DNA of 35,370 nt, taken from an uncultured Muribaculaceae bacterium (lineage in GTDB: Bacteria > Bacteroidota > Bacteroidia > Bacteroidales > Muribaculaceae). Shown here one piece after another: positions 1 through 8,641 of the stretch. Position numbers and translations under genes: made by a program. The DNA lies in contig CAMWIJ010000028.1 in NCBI GenBank assembly GCA_947174275.1, positions 1-35,370 on the forward strand, in the 5' to 3' direction. The notes under the pieces were generated by a model. The model worked only from the letters and a program-made list of their open reading frames with translations, did no database searches and had not been told where the DNA came from. The first letter of the stretch is position 1. Each line of letters starts with the position of its first letter.

Positions 1-269
1 ATATTGAAACTGCCAGATTTCGATCCGTCAAGAACAAGCGTCGGATAAACGCTTTTAATATGTCTTTTTGCAGAGCAAAGCGCTCCGCGATTACTGCACC
101 CCGCCACGTTACCCCATATCGGGACTCCGCGGTCGATATGCGCCGACAAAGATATAAACAAATTTTGATATTTCGGTTGAAATATGTTGTAAAACATATA
201 TTCGGGCGATTAAACATAATTATTGGGTGATAAATAGAGAGGCGTGAGTGGGAGATTGGGACGGGATTG
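1..269. other. Non-coding AT-rich region at window start
   Basis: No convincing coding frame lies upstream of the first transporter gene. The only notable signal is a reverse-strand match to the Bacteroidetes -7 box (TATCTTTG, plus-strand 147-154). It could drive a divergent gene that starts left of the window, but I see no matching -33 TTTG at the usual distance. The reverse strand from there to base 1 has no usable start codon, so any such gene begins outside the window. Confidence 0.4.
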
Positions 270-301
270 TTTGCCGCTTCGCCTAATTAGTGGTAATTTT
301 G
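270..301 (+). promoter_or_regulatory. Bacteroidetes promoter for the AspT-like transporter
   Basis: TTTG at 270-273, a 20-base spacer, then TAATTTTG at 294-301 match the Bacteroidetes sigma-ABfr consensus (-33 TTTG, -7 TAnnTTTG). Transcription would be expected to begin a few bases after 301, essentially at the ATG at 307, so the transcript may be leaderless or nearly so. The match also argues against the upstream in-frame start at 244. Confidence 0.7.
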
Positions 302-306
302 CGGCC

Positions 307-1974
307 ATGAACTGGATAGAAAGCCTTTTTTTTGAGCAAACACCGCTTCAAGCCGTTGTGGTGCTGTCAGTCATAATAGCCGCGGGGCTTGGTCTCGGCA
401 AGCTCAGGATAGCCGGGGTGAGCCTCGGTGTGACGTTCGTGTTTTTCGTCGGTATCCTCATGGGCCACATAGGGCTGTCGATTGACCCTATGATGCTGCA
501 ATACGCCCAGAGTTTCGGCCTTGTACTGTTTGTGTATGAGCTTGGTCTTAAAGTTGGTCCGGGCTTTTTCAGCTCGTTTCGCAAAGGTGGCGTGGAGCTC
601 AACCTCCTTGGCCTGGCCGTGGCGATATTAGGCACGCTGACCGCCGTGGGCTTCACTTACTGGTTCGACATGCCTATGAGCGACATGATAGGCGTGCTTT
701 GCGGCGCCACCACCAACACTCCCGCCCTCGGTGCCGCACAGCAGGCACTCGAGCAGCTCGGCCTCAGCGCCCAGGGCGCCGCGCTCGGTTGCGCAGTGAC
801 TTATCCGCTCGGCGTGGTGGGCGTGATTATCGCAATGGTGCTTGTGCGCAAGATTGCCGTCAAGGCGTCTGACATAAAGAACGGCAACGGCCAGGATGAC
901 GCCGACCATACGTTTGTGGCGGCTTTCAATGTCGACAATCCGGGTGTCGACGGCCTGACGATACGCGATGTGGCCATGACCGCCAAAGGGCGCTTTGTGA
1001 TAAGCCGCCTGTGGCGCAACGGCAACGTGTCGATTCCTGCCGGTGACACCACGCTCTGCATGGGCGACCGCCTGCTCGTGGTGACTACCGACGACGAGCT
1101 CCCCGAGCTACGCATCATATTCGGGCATCAGGAAGACACCGACTACAATAGCAGCGACATTGACTGGAATGCTCTCGACTCCGACGTCGTGAGCCGCGAG
1201 GTGGTGGTGAGCCTCCCCGAAATCAACGGCAAGCGGCTTGGCCAGCTTAGGCTGCGCAACAGCTACGACATTAATATTTCGCGCGTGACACGCGCGGGCG
1301 TGAGGCTGCTCGCCACTCCCGGCCTTATCCTCCAACTCGGCGACACACTCACCATTGTAGGCGAGCAGAAAGCTATCGACGCGGTGGCAAAGCGCCTCGG
1401 CGACACCCCCGCCACGTTGCGCGACCCAAATCTCGCCGCTATCTTCATAGGCATGGTGGCAGGTCTGGTACTCGGCTCGATACCTATCATGATACCCGGT
1501 ATCTCGATGCCGGTGAAGCTCGGCCTTGCCGGCGGCCCGATGATTGTGGGTATCCTGCTCGGCCGCTTCGGTCCGCGCCTGCATCTCGTGACCTATACCA
1601 CACGCTCGGCCAACCTGATGCTACGCGGCATAGGCCTGAGCCTATATCTCGCCTGTCTCGGCCTCGACGCCGGCTCCGGCTTTTTCGACACCATAATGAG
1701 GGCCGACGGGCTCAAATGGATAGCGCTGGGATTCATCATCACCATTGTGCCGGTGATAGTAATGATATTGTGGAGCATGAGGCGCAACCGTCTCGACTTC
1801 GGCACATCGTGCGGTATGGCGTGCGGCGCCATGGCAAACCCCATGGCCCTCAATTATGCCAACGACACCCTGCCGGGTGATAATGCCGCTGTGGCCTATG
1901 CCACGGTCTATCCTCTCGGCATGTTTGTGCGCGTGCTCATAGCTCAGATACTGGTTCTGCTGTTCTGTCAGTAG
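307..1974 (+). CDS. AspT/YidE-type transporter with two TrkA_C domains
   Basis: This is a 555-residue inner-membrane protein of the aspartate:alanine exchanger (AAE/AspT-YidE) family. A hydrophobic N-terminal block (about residues 10-185) contains a GATTNTPALGAAQQAL loop. Two RCK/TrkA_C-type cytoplasmic domains follow (about 202-268 and 295-366), then a second hydrophobic block (about 375-555) with a GMACGAMANPMALNYAN motif that mirrors the first. This is the usual duplicated half-transporter layout around a regulatory core. The family exchanges amino acids or other small organic anions, and the substrate here cannot be read from sequence. The start at 307 (MNWIESLF) is chosen over an in-frame start at 244 because the extra 21 residues look non-coding and a promoter overlaps them. 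The 3' end overlaps the convergent PCMD gene by 7 bases. Confidence 0.85.
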   Translation: MNWIESLFFEQTPLQAVVVLSVIIAAGLGLGKLRIAGVSLGVTFVFFVGILMGHIGLSIDPMMLQYAQSFGLVLFVYELGLKVGPGFFSSFRKGGVELNLLGLAVAILGTLTAVGFTYWFDMPMSDMIGVLCGATTNTPALGAAQQALEQLGLSAQGAALGCAVTYPLGVVGVIIAMVLVRKIAVKASDIKNGNGQDDADHTFVAAFNVDNPGVDGLTIRDVAMTAKGRFVISRLWRNGNVSIPAGDTTLCMGDRLLVVTTDDELPELRIIFGHQEDTDYNSSDIDWNALDSDVVSREVVVSLPEINGKRLGQLRLRNSYDINISRVTRAGVRLLATPGLILQLGDTLTIVGEQKAIDAVAKRLGDTPATLRDPNLAAIFIGMVAGLVLGSIPIMIPGISMPVKLGLAGGPMIVGILLGRFGPRLHLVTYTTRSANLMLRGIGLSLYLACLGLDAGSGFFDTIMRADGLKWIALGFIITIVPVIVMILWSMRRNRLDFGTSCGMACGAMANPMALNYANDTLPGDNAAVAYATVYPLGMFVRVLIAQILVLLFCQ

Positions 1975-2927
1975 GCGAGCGCCACATTGTCGACATAAAA
2001 TGTGAGGCCGGGCGTGCCGACGTAAGGCTCGCCGTTGCCGGCACTCAGCATCACGATAAGGTGGGTTGGGGTGGCGTCGGGTGAATCGTACTTCTCCTCG
2101 ATTACCGGCACGAGGTCGCCTTTGGAGTTGTAGGCCCAGTAGGCATTCTTCTTGTCGCTGCGGAGAGGCAGCCACTTGTATTTGGCCGAAGTGTCGCCGT
2201 AGGTGAGCGGAATCTTGTGGCCGTTGACCCAGTGCGTGCCGTTGCGAAACAATTCGCCCCCCGTGGCCACGCGCGCCGCATGAAGGCTCCCGTCGGGCTC
2301 CTCCCACCGGCGTTGCAGGATTATGAACGCCACGGCCGAATCGCGCCCGGGGAGCGTCTTTTTGCCTCCGAAGCCGGTGGCGCGTACTCTTGAATCGGCT
2401 CCTGCCGGCATATCTACCATGTAGTCGAGCACTAGTGCGTCGGGGCGTTTGGTAAAGGGTATGCCCATCTCCATCTTCCTGTAAGGGTTGCTCGTGCTTG
2501 TTATCGGCTCTATCATTCGGCCGAGAAACATCGAGCCGGCGACCATTACGTCCATATTGATTAGCCCCAGCACCTTGACGCGCTCAAACTGGGTGCACAG
2601 CTTGGCGCAGCGGTTGGTTGGCGTGCGGTTGAACGGATATACGGCGTTGCTCCCCTTTGTCACCCCCGACACCTTGGCGTAGACATTGCTCGTGGACCAG
2701 GGTACCCCCGCGGGATGATAGGGCTTGTTGCCATCGACCGTCTTGTCGGGGCCTACGGAGTATAGAGTGTGCTGTTTTCCTCCGATTACTACCGATTCTT
2801 TTATGTTGCGTGTGGTCCAGTGGTCGAAGTCGCCGTAGGCGATTTTCACGACATTGTTCTGTGCCTGTGTCGTGAGGCAGCCCAGCAGGCATGAAATGAG
2901 TGCATTTCTAAATGAGAGGAAAGTCAT
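1968..2927 (-). CDS. PCMD-domain exported protein of unknown function
   Basis: A 319-residue protein resembling the PCMD (putative carbohydrate metabolism domain, PF13201) proteins common in Bacteroidetes. Visible family features are an early FDHWTTRNIKES block, PWSTSNVYAKV, an FLGRMIEPITSTSNP segment, RPDALVLDYMVD, and a C-terminal TFYVDNVALAY strand, suggesting a beta-sandwich. The N-terminus has a signal peptide. Cleavage could be after TQA (signal peptidase I), or LLGC could act as a lipobox, so secreted and lipoprotein fates are both possible. It lies 60 bases downstream of the DUF3943 gene on the same strand with no recognisable promoter between, suggesting co-transcription. The biochemical role is unknown, and assignment to carbohydrate binding rests only on the domain name. 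Confidence 0.75.
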   Translation of the reverse strand: MTFLSFRNALISCLLGCLTTQAQNNVVKIAYGDFDHWTTRNIKESVVIGGKQHTLYSVGPDKTVDGNKPYHPAGVPWSTSNVYAKVSGVTKGSNAVYPFNRTPTNRCAKLCTQFERVKVLGLINMDVMVAGSMFLGRMIEPITSTSNPYRKMEMGIPFTKRPDALVLDYMVDMPAGADSRVRATGFGGKKTLPGRDSAVAFIILQRRWEEPDGSLHAARVATGGELFRNGTHWVNGHKIPLTYGDTSAKYKWLPLRSDKKNAYWAYNSKGDLVPVIEEKYDSPDATPTHLIVMLSAGNGEPYVGTPGLTFYVDNVALAY

Positions 2928-2987
2928 TGTAGGCGTGTGTTTTGATTAAAGAGAAGATAAAATGTGTGTGCTTGGGCCGGCGCCGGG

Positions 2988-3875
2988 TCAGAAGGTGAGT
3001 TTGAGGCTCAGGCCTCCTCCCGGATTCATGCCGCCCGGGTTGACCCATATACTGCTTGTGAGCTTGGGTTCGTCGGCGGGTCGTCGGCTGTTGCGCCATA
3101 TATGATATTGGTCCTTGCGGAAATAGCTGACCACTTCGTTGACCGGGTCGAGGAAAAAGGCGGCGATATAGCCGAGTACCGGCGAGCCGAGCAGCTCGTA
3201 GCGGCGGCTTACAATCGAACGCTTTGCGCGGTAGAAACATTCACCCACTACCGTGCCCACCACCGGTGTGATGACAAGGTCCTGCACCGAGGGGATTTCA
3301 TTGAACGCTTCGAAGCCGTACTCCCAGAACAGCGTGGAGATAGCGAAGCTGTAAAGAAACGAGCCCCACATGTTGAAGCCGCAGCTTCGTGCGCTCATAT
3401 AGTAGGCCGCTCCGCCGTAAGGGTGCAGCACATAGTTGAAGATGAACTTGTCGTGGTCCCATACCGGTCCCGCCTTGACGTGGTTGACCCACCGCTTGAA
3501 CAGCGGCACCTGACGTCGCTCGGCACGGCTCCATGCCGTAGAGCCGTCGGGCAGGCTTTCGAGTATCACCATAGTGGTGATGCCTCCGCCTATGAGTATG
3601 GCGGTGTTGACGGCGAGCTGATGCCAGTCGGGCATTGAGCGCGTGCGTGAATAGGGGTAGTCGTAGAGGGTGCGGCGGCGTCCGTTGAGAGGGCCGTCGG
3701 GATATAGCGGCCTGTCGAGGCTGATAGGTGGCAGCGGCGGAACGGCAGCCGAGTCAGGTGTCGATGCGGCGACAATTCCCGACGCAGCGACGGGGACGCC
3801 GCTGTCAGCGTCGTCGGCCGCGATAGTCCGGGCTGACAGAAACAGGAGGATAAGGAGAAATATGGCGCGTGGCAT
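2988..3875 (-). CDS. DUF3943 family membrane-associated protein
   Basis: A 295-residue protein with an N-terminal signal peptide ending near TIAA, a proline/alanine/serine-rich low-complexity segment (about residues 20-60), and a conserved DUF3943-like core. Recognisable core blocks are DHDKFIFNYVLHPYGGAAYY, a WEYGFEAFNEIPSVQDLVIT stretch and TPVVGTVVGE, with several hydrophobic helices near residues 90-110 and 175-235. The C-terminus (GGGLSLKLTF) ends in an aromatic residue, as many outer-membrane proteins do. That suggests, but does not prove, outer-membrane insertion. The function of DUF3943 is not established. It is followed by the PCMD gene and preceded by the MATE exporter gene 109 bases upstream, all on the reverse strand. 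Confidence 0.8.
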   Translation of the reverse strand: MPRAIFLLILLFLSARTIAADDADSGVPVAASGIVAASTPDSAAVPPLPPISLDRPLYPDGPLNGRRRTLYDYPYSRTRSMPDWHQLAVNTAILIGGGITTMVILESLPDGSTAWSRAERRQVPLFKRWVNHVKAGPVWDHDKFIFNYVLHPYGGAAYYMSARSCGFNMWGSFLYSFAISTLFWEYGFEAFNEIPSVQDLVITPVVGTVVGECFYRAKRSIVSRRYELLGSPVLGYIAAFFLDPVNEVVSYFRKDQYHIWRNSRRPADEPKLTSSIWVNPGGMNPGGGLSLKLTF

Positions 3876-3984
3876 TGATGAGTGTGCGTTTCAAAAGGAT
3901 GAATGGACGGGTTCATCACAATAATAGTATTGTATGACCTGTCAACAATCATAGCACACCTAAGGTTTGCGCGTGCCACCCCGC

Positions 3985-5385
3985 TTAACGTATCGGTCGC
4001 CGGTAGAGCTTGCGTGTGACGATATAGTAGGCTGTCAGCACCGACAGCCCGGTCACGGCCCAGGTCACGGGATAGACAATCATCAGCAGCGGGAAATCGG
4101 TGGCGTCGACGCTGACCGTGTGGACCCACACTATACGCAGCAGGCAGGTGCCGAAGACGGTGAGGATAGCCGGGGTGAGGGAATAGCCGAGGCCGCGCAT
4201 ACAGCCGCCCGATATTTCGTAGCTCGCTGCCATGAATTGGAGCAGCAGCACATACTCCATGCGCAGATAAGCGTAGTGGGCTACCTCCGGAACGTCGGTG
4301 AAGAGCGATACAACCGGCACCCTGAACAGATAGAGTAACAGATTGAGGGAGCCGCAGCCTATCACGGCACCCGCCATGCATATCCTGAAAATGCTGCGGC
4401 AACGGTCGATGTTGCCGGCTGCGTAGTTAGCACTTATAAACGAGACTGCCGCCTGCACAAAAGAGTTGATGACGAAATAGCAGTAATACTCGAAGTTGAG
4501 GGCTGCCGCCGAGCCGGCCGACGCTATGGCGCCGAACTGGTTAAGGTTGCCGAGGATAAAGAAGTTGCCGAGCGAGAATACGACGCCCTGCAAGCCGGCT
4601 GGCAGACCTATGCGAAGCATCTTGCCGAGCTGGGAGCGGTAGAAGCGTATTTGCCGCAGGTCGAGACGATACGGGTCGGCCTCATGCAGCAGCAGACGCA
4701 GCACTATGCCCGAGCTTATGACGTTGCTCACAACGGTGGCTATCGCCACACCGGCCACGTTCATGTCAAACACCAGCACCAGCACGAGATTGAGCACTAT
4801 GTTGGCAAGTCCGCCGACGATGAGCGCGTAAAACGGGGTGCGGGTGTCACCAAGCGAGCGGAGAATGGCCGCCAGGAAGTTGAACGTCATGATAAACGGC
4901 ATCCCGAGAAAGAAGATGCGCAGGTAGGTGGTGGCGAGCGGCAGCACGTCGTCGGGCGTGGCAGCCATTTCAAGGAGCGGGCGGGCCGCCGATACGCCCA
5001 CTATGGTGAGCAGCACTCCTGAGATAACAGTGAGCAGTCCGACGGTGGCCACCGAACGACGTATACCCTCGTCGTCGCGGCGTCCGATATAGTGCGATAT
5101 TACTACGTTGGCGCCTATGGAGATACCCAGAAACAGATTTATGACCAGGGTTATTATCATGCCGTTGCTTCCCACTGCCGCAAGGGCTGCCGGTCCGCAG
5201 AAACGGCCCACGACAATCACGTCGACGGTGTTGAACGACTGTTGCAGCATGCCGCCTGCGATAATAGGGATAACAAACACAATAATCTTCCGCAGCAGCG
5301 AGCCTGTGGTCATGTCGACTTTCACCGCTCCTCCTCCGCCGCGTTTGTCTTTTGAAGTGTAGGTTACGACGCGTTCCTTTTCCAT
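3985..5385 (-). CDS. MATE family multidrug/metabolite exporter
   Basis: A 466-residue polytopic inner-membrane protein of the MATE (MOP superfamily) type, expected to have 12 transmembrane helices and to expel small molecules using Na+ or H+ gradients. Family features include IPIIAGGMLQQSFNTVDVIV near residue 40, VGRFCGPAALAAVG, the GISIGANVVISHYIG helix, and the repeat-half equivalent LPAGLQGVVFSLGNFFI. The hydrophilic N-terminal ~25 residues (with a GGGG run) are unusual and poorly conserved-looking. The substrate cannot be inferred. The start ATG at 5383-5385 faces the ABM monooxygenase gene across a 95-base divergent intergenic region, and no clear -7 box was found for this direction. Confidence 0.88.
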   Translation of the reverse strand: MEKERVVTYTSKDKRGGGGAVKVDMTTGSLLRKIIVFVIPIIAGGMLQQSFNTVDVIVVGRFCGPAALAAVGSNGMIITLVINLFLGISIGANVVISHYIGRRDDEGIRRSVATVGLLTVISGVLLTIVGVSAARPLLEMAATPDDVLPLATTYLRIFFLGMPFIMTFNFLAAILRSLGDTRTPFYALIVGGLANIVLNLVLVLVFDMNVAGVAIATVVSNVISSGIVLRLLLHEADPYRLDLRQIRFYRSQLGKMLRIGLPAGLQGVVFSLGNFFILGNLNQFGAIASAGSAAALNFEYYCYFVINSFVQAAVSFISANYAAGNIDRCRSIFRICMAGAVIGCGSLNLLLYLFRVPVVSLFTDVPEVAHYAYLRMEYVLLLQFMAASYEISGGCMRGLGYSLTPAILTVFGTCLLRIVWVHTVSVDATDFPLLMIVYPVTWAVTGLSVLTAYYIVTRKLYRRPIR

Positions 5386-5413
5386 TGATTGGCCAATTTA
5401 TTAAACTTTTGCT

Positions 5414-5421
5414 TACCTTTG
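5414..5421 (+). promoter_or_regulatory. Putative -7 box for the ABM-family gene
   Basis: TACCTTTG matches the Bacteroidetes -7 consensus TAnnTTTG. The -33 element is weak (TTGG-like near 5389). It would give a transcript with a roughly 50-base leader before the ATG at 5481. Confidence 0.5.
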
Positions 5422-5480
5422 TACCTCGCCGATTGTTTTATCAGCGTACACCTGATTCCTTATAACCAAAATATACCGAT

Positions 5481-5759
5481 ATGATACGACTTAACTGCTC
5501 AATAATTGCGGAGGATGAAGAGCGCCGAAGCGCAATCATTGCTGCCGCTACCGAGCTTGTGGAGTTGTCGCTCCACGATGAAGGATGCATAGAATATGAC
5601 CTCTATGCCTCGCAGACTTCCACTGACCGTCTGATGATTGTCGAGACCTGGAAAGACGAAGAGTCTCTTGCCGCACACATGGCGTCGGCTCATTTCAAGC
5701 GTCTTGTGCCCGAGATTGAATCGCTGGGCACTCTGACCCTTGAAAGGTTTGACTTCTGA
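5481..5759 (+). CDS. ABM-family (YgiN-like) small monooxygenase
   Basis: A 92-residue single-domain protein of the antibiotic biosynthesis monooxygenase/quinol monooxygenase family, a dimeric ferredoxin-like alpha-beta fold. The typical pattern is present: an N-terminal beta strand (MIRLNCSIIA), a basic helix, EGCIEYDLYAS, the strand LMIVETWKDEESLAAHMAS, then HFKRLVPEIES. Family members act on quinols or small aromatic compounds without added cofactor, and many have no known substrate. The length is normal. It is a single-gene unit with its own -7 box upstream and a strong hairpin terminator downstream, facing the MATE exporter gene. Confidence 0.85.
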   Translation: MIRLNCSIIAEDEERRSAIIAAATELVELSLHDEGCIEYDLYASQTSTDRLMIVETWKDEESLAAHMASAHFKRLVPEIESLGTLTLERFDF

Positions 5760-5780
5760 GGGTGGAAGCGTGTCTGCGAC

Positions 5781-5837
5781 AAACGGAGCTCCCGAAGCTG
5801 TCGGCAAAAGTCCGACGGCAGGCCGGGGGCTCCGTTT
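5781..5837. terminator. Bidirectional intrinsic terminator
   Basis: A 14-bp stem with one G-U pair, arms 5781-5794 and 5824-5837 (AAACGGAGC outward), encloses a smaller nested GTCGG/CCGAC hairpin. It ends in TTTATT on the forward strand and has an A-rich flank on the other side. It sits between the convergent ABM and DUF4831 genes and can serve both. Confidence 0.75.
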
Positions 5838-5855
5838 ATTGTGGGTTGCCTTCTG

Positions 5856-6965
5856 TCACTTAGCGGTCGAGAGCTCGCGTATGCCTCCTGTGGAGGGGTA
5901 GAACAGCAGCGACGCGGGCGCTTTGCGGTCAGTGAATATTGTGGGGTCGAGACCATAGACGATGCCTAACTGAGCTATCTCCATCTCGGCGTTGAAGAGC
6001 TCGCTGCCACGGTACGACGCTATTATCTGCGCGCGGCCCGGTATGCGGTAGGCGACACCGTTTTTGGGGAATCGGAGCGTCTCGCCCTTTTCGTTGACCG
6101 GCATCTCGCCGCGCTCAATCACGTTGATGGTTAGGGTTATCGGCTCGCCGGAGAGGTCGGAGACGTCGGTGATTCCGTCGACAGCCGACAGGCGAGCCAC
6201 TGTCATCGTCCGGGTAGACTCCTCGCTGTCGCCGTCGGGGCGCACCGGTATGGTCTTAACCACGGTAGAGTGTATTTCGGTGCCGGTAAACATGGCGGTG
6301 AGCGCTGCCTCCTGCTTGGCGAGGTTGTCGAGCACGAGCTGCATTGCGTTGCCGTCGGCCGGCATGTTGTCGGCCTGGCCGGAGATGATGTCGCTTCGGC
6401 TCTGGCGTATCTCGAAGATGCGTGCGGCTGCGAGCTCGGCGCGTTTGGCCGTCGACTGTGCTTTGAGCATATCCTCGGTCATGGCCTGGCGCGCCTCAGG
6501 GCTTTTCAGAATCGACAGCTCAGGCTCTACGGCCTCCGGCACGGAGTAGGGCGCTGTCTCCGGGGTGAAGTCGGCCTCGAAGTTGATGCTCAACGGCAAT
6601 CCCTCGGGGGTGAGCATGATAAAGGGCGATGTGCCACTCTTGAATTTGATGAGGTAGCGTGAGTCGTCGTCGCTCACGGCTTCGCCGCGCGGGTTGACGG
6701 TGACGCTTTTGAGGCTCCAATCGGTCGACGAGACCATTACCGGGTCAAGGCCGAGATATTTGCGTGAATAGTTGTAGAACTCGCCCGGGGTGCGGTCGAT
6801 GCGTTCGGCTTCGATTGAAACGTCGAGCATCGTTACGGGGAGAGAGTAGGTGAGCCCGAACTCGTTGGCTTTCGTGGCCGTGAACTTCTGTGTCGACTGT
6901 GCTGCGACGCCTTGCGCACCCAGCAGCCCGAGAGCCAGTATTGCGGTGGTGGTCTTTATGTTCAT
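5856..6965 (-). CDS. DUF4831 family exported protein
   Basis: A 369-residue protein with a clear signal peptide (MNIKTTTAILALGLLGAQG, cleavage near VAAQ) followed by the DUF4831 pattern: an early GLTYSLPVTMLDVSIEAERI strand, PGEFYNYSRKYLG, and a WSLKSVTV segment. A central helical region (about residues 160-215) is rich in Ala, Glu and Arg. The family is widespread in Bacteroidetes and its function is unknown. A periplasmic or surface location is inferred from the signal peptide. It lies 32 bases downstream of nnr on the same strand and probably shares its transcript. It ends at a bidirectional terminator. Confidence 0.8.
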   Translation of the reverse strand: MNIKTTTAILALGLLGAQGVAAQSTQKFTATKANEFGLTYSLPVTMLDVSIEAERIDRTPGEFYNYSRKYLGLDPVMVSSTDWSLKSVTVNPRGEAVSDDDSRYLIKFKSGTSPFIMLTPEGLPLSINFEADFTPETAPYSVPEAVEPELSILKSPEARQAMTEDMLKAQSTAKRAELAAARIFEIRQSRSDIISGQADNMPADGNAMQLVLDNLAKQEAALTAMFTGTEIHSTVVKTIPVRPDGDSEESTRTMTVARLSAVDGITDVSDLSGEPITLTINVIERGEMPVNEKGETLRFPKNGVAYRIPGRAQIIASYRGSELFNAEMEIAQLGIVYGLDPTIFTDRKAPASLLFYPSTGGIRELSTAK

Positions 6966-6997
6966 TGCGATTGTTGAGAGGTGGATGAGACTGAGGA

Positions 6998-8512
6998 TTA
7001 TTCGCCGAGGATGCGGCTTATGGCGGGGCCTACGGCAAGAGCTACGTCGGAGGCTGTGGTGCCGTAGACACCGTGGGTCTCCGCTGCAATCTCGCCGGCA
7101 AGGCCGTGGACGGCCACAGCCACGAGGCTGGCAATTTCCGGCTTGTAGCCCTGTGCCATGAACGAGGCGATGATGCCGGTGAGCACGTCGCCGCTGCCGG
7201 GAGTGGCGAGGGCCGGCGTGGCCGTGGCGTTGAAGTATACTTTGCCGTCGGGGCGTATCTGGGCGGTGTAACGTCCTTTGAGAATGATGACGATGTTGTA
7301 CTCCTCGGCGGCCTTGATGGCTCGGATAAGTCGCTCCTCGTCGGTGGAGTGCTTGCCAAACAGGCGGTCAAACTCTCCGGTGTGGGGCGTGATTACGGAG
7401 CGGTCGGGGATGCGGTCGAGCAGCGGCCGGCGGCGCGCTATGCAGTTGAGGGCGTCGGCGTCGAGCACAATCGGGTCGGTGGCCGATATGAGAAACTTTT
7501 CGAGGGCGGCAAGGGTGGGCTCGGCGGTGCCTATGCCGGGGCCTATGGCTACGGAGTTGTAGCCGCGCGCCGGGGGTATGGCGGTGACGAAGTTCTCGTT
7601 GGGGTCGGCCGAGAAGAGTGCTTCGGGCACGGAGGTCTGCATCACCTCGAAGCCCCACGACGCGGAGCGCACCGTGATTTTGCCTACTCCCGAGCGCAGA
7701 GCGCCGCGTGCGGCAAACTGCGCCGCACCCATCATGCCGTAGCTGCCGGCCACTATGAGAGTGTGGCCGAAGTCGGATTTGTTGCAGAATTCCGGACGCT
7801 GTTTCAACACGTTGCGCAGATTTTTGGCCTCGATGAGCTGGAAGTTGGTGGAGGTGTGGCGTATCGCTTCGGCGTCGAGGCCTATGTCAATGACTTTCCA
7901 CTCGCCTATCAGCTCGGCGTTCTGCTTCATGAGAAACGCCAGACGCGGAAACTGGAGGGCGAGGGTGAGGTCGGCATGGATGATGTTGCGGTTGATTGAC
8001 TGGCGGTTCCAGTCGCTGAACATTCCCGACGGCACATCTATCGACACCACATAGGCGCCGCTCTCGTTGATATACTGCACGAGGTTCATGAACCCGCCGG
8101 TAAGTCCCGAGCTGAGCCCCGTGCCGAAAAGTCCGTCGACCACGAGATACGAGCTGTCGAGCTCGGGTAGCGTGAAAGTGCCTGTCACTTCTGTAAGGCG
8201 CACCCCGGCCTGGCCGGCAAGCCCGTCGCGGCATATACGGCACTCCGGGGTGAGCTTGTCGCCGCCGATGTTGAAGAGATATACGTCGATCAGAAATCCT
8301 TGTGCTGCGAGGCGTCCCGCCGTGGCGAGGGCGTCGGCACCGTTGTTGCCGGGACCGGCAAATATTACAGTGCGACGCGACGATGGCACGCGGGCCACTA
8401 TTTCGTCGGCCACGGCGTCGGCTGCCCTCGCAATGAGTTCGATGGCCGGTGTGCCGCGTTCGATGGTGATGCGGTCGATGGTGCGGATGTCGTCGTTGGT
8501 GAATATCTTCAT
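6998..8512 (-). CDS. nnr: Bifunctional NAD(P)H-hydrate epimerase/dehydratase
   Basis: A 504-residue cytosolic repair enzyme that returns damaged NADHX/NADPHX to NAD(P)H. The N-terminal half is the YjeF_N epimerase domain, with GPGNNGADALATAGRL in place of the usual GNNGGDG. The C-terminal half is the ADP-dependent dehydratase of the ribokinase-like fold, with an ITPHTGEFDRLFG block, VIILKGRYT and the catalytic-loop motif TPGSGDVLTGIIASF. Length is normal for the fused enzyme. The start at 8512 (MKIFTNDDIRTID) is preferred over the in-frame upstream ATG at 8563 because family members begin at this block and the putative transcription start lies near 8567. It is co-directional with the DUF4831 gene and divergent from the hpt-adk fusion. 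Confidence 0.92.
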   Translation of the reverse strand: MKIFTNDDIRTIDRITIERGTPAIELIARAADAVADEIVARVPSSRRTVIFAGPGNNGADALATAGRLAAQGFLIDVYLFNIGGDKLTPECRICRDGLAGQAGVRLTEVTGTFTLPELDSSYLVVDGLFGTGLSSGLTGGFMNLVQYINESGAYVVSIDVPSGMFSDWNRQSINRNIIHADLTLALQFPRLAFLMKQNAELIGEWKVIDIGLDAEAIRHTSTNFQLIEAKNLRNVLKQRPEFCNKSDFGHTLIVAGSYGMMGAAQFAARGALRSGVGKITVRSASWGFEVMQTSVPEALFSADPNENFVTAIPPARGYNSVAIGPGIGTAEPTLAALEKFLISATDPIVLDADALNCIARRRPLLDRIPDRSVITPHTGEFDRLFGKHSTDEERLIRAIKAAEEYNIVIILKGRYTAQIRPDGKVYFNATATPALATPGSGDVLTGIIASFMAQGYKPEIASLVAVAVHGLAGEIAAETHGVYGTTASDVALAVGPAISRILGE

Positions 8513-8572
8513 TGTAGCGGCTGGTAAATAAAGAAGGAGAGAATAGTTGGGCGAAATAGACAAAATGAGCTA

Positions 8573-8580
8573 CAAAATTA
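8573..8580 (-). promoter_or_regulatory. Putative -7 box for nnr
   Basis: Reverse-strand TAATTTTG matches TAnnTTTG and would start transcription near 8567, about 55 bases before the chosen nnr start. No good -33 TTTG was found at 20 bases. It is back-to-back with the hpt-adk promoter. Confidence 0.5.
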
Positions 8581-8589
8581 CAAATTCTT

Positions 8590-8621
8590 TTTCGCCTCTC
8601 GGGAGATTTTACGTAATTTTG
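8590..8621 (+). promoter_or_regulatory. Putative promoter for the hpt-adk fusion
   Basis: TAATTTTG at 8614-8621 matches the -7 consensus. A TTTC at 8590-8593, 20 bases upstream, is a near match to the -33 TTTG. The expected leader is about 15 bases. Confidence 0.6.
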
Positions 8622-8641
8622 CGCATCTGTAATAATAAAAC

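Noticed and set aside
244-306. An upstream in-frame start for the AspT-like transporter
   Set aside because: The extra residues look non-coding, relatives begin near MNWIESLF, and a consensus promoter overlaps this segment.
1642-2307. A long reverse-strand frame overlapping the transporter and PCMD genes
   Set aside because: Arg/His/Gln-rich translation with no family features, opposite well-supported genes.
8513-8563. An upstream extension of nnr to 8563
   Set aside because: Family members begin at the MKIFTNDDIR block, and the extension starts almost at the inferred transcription start.
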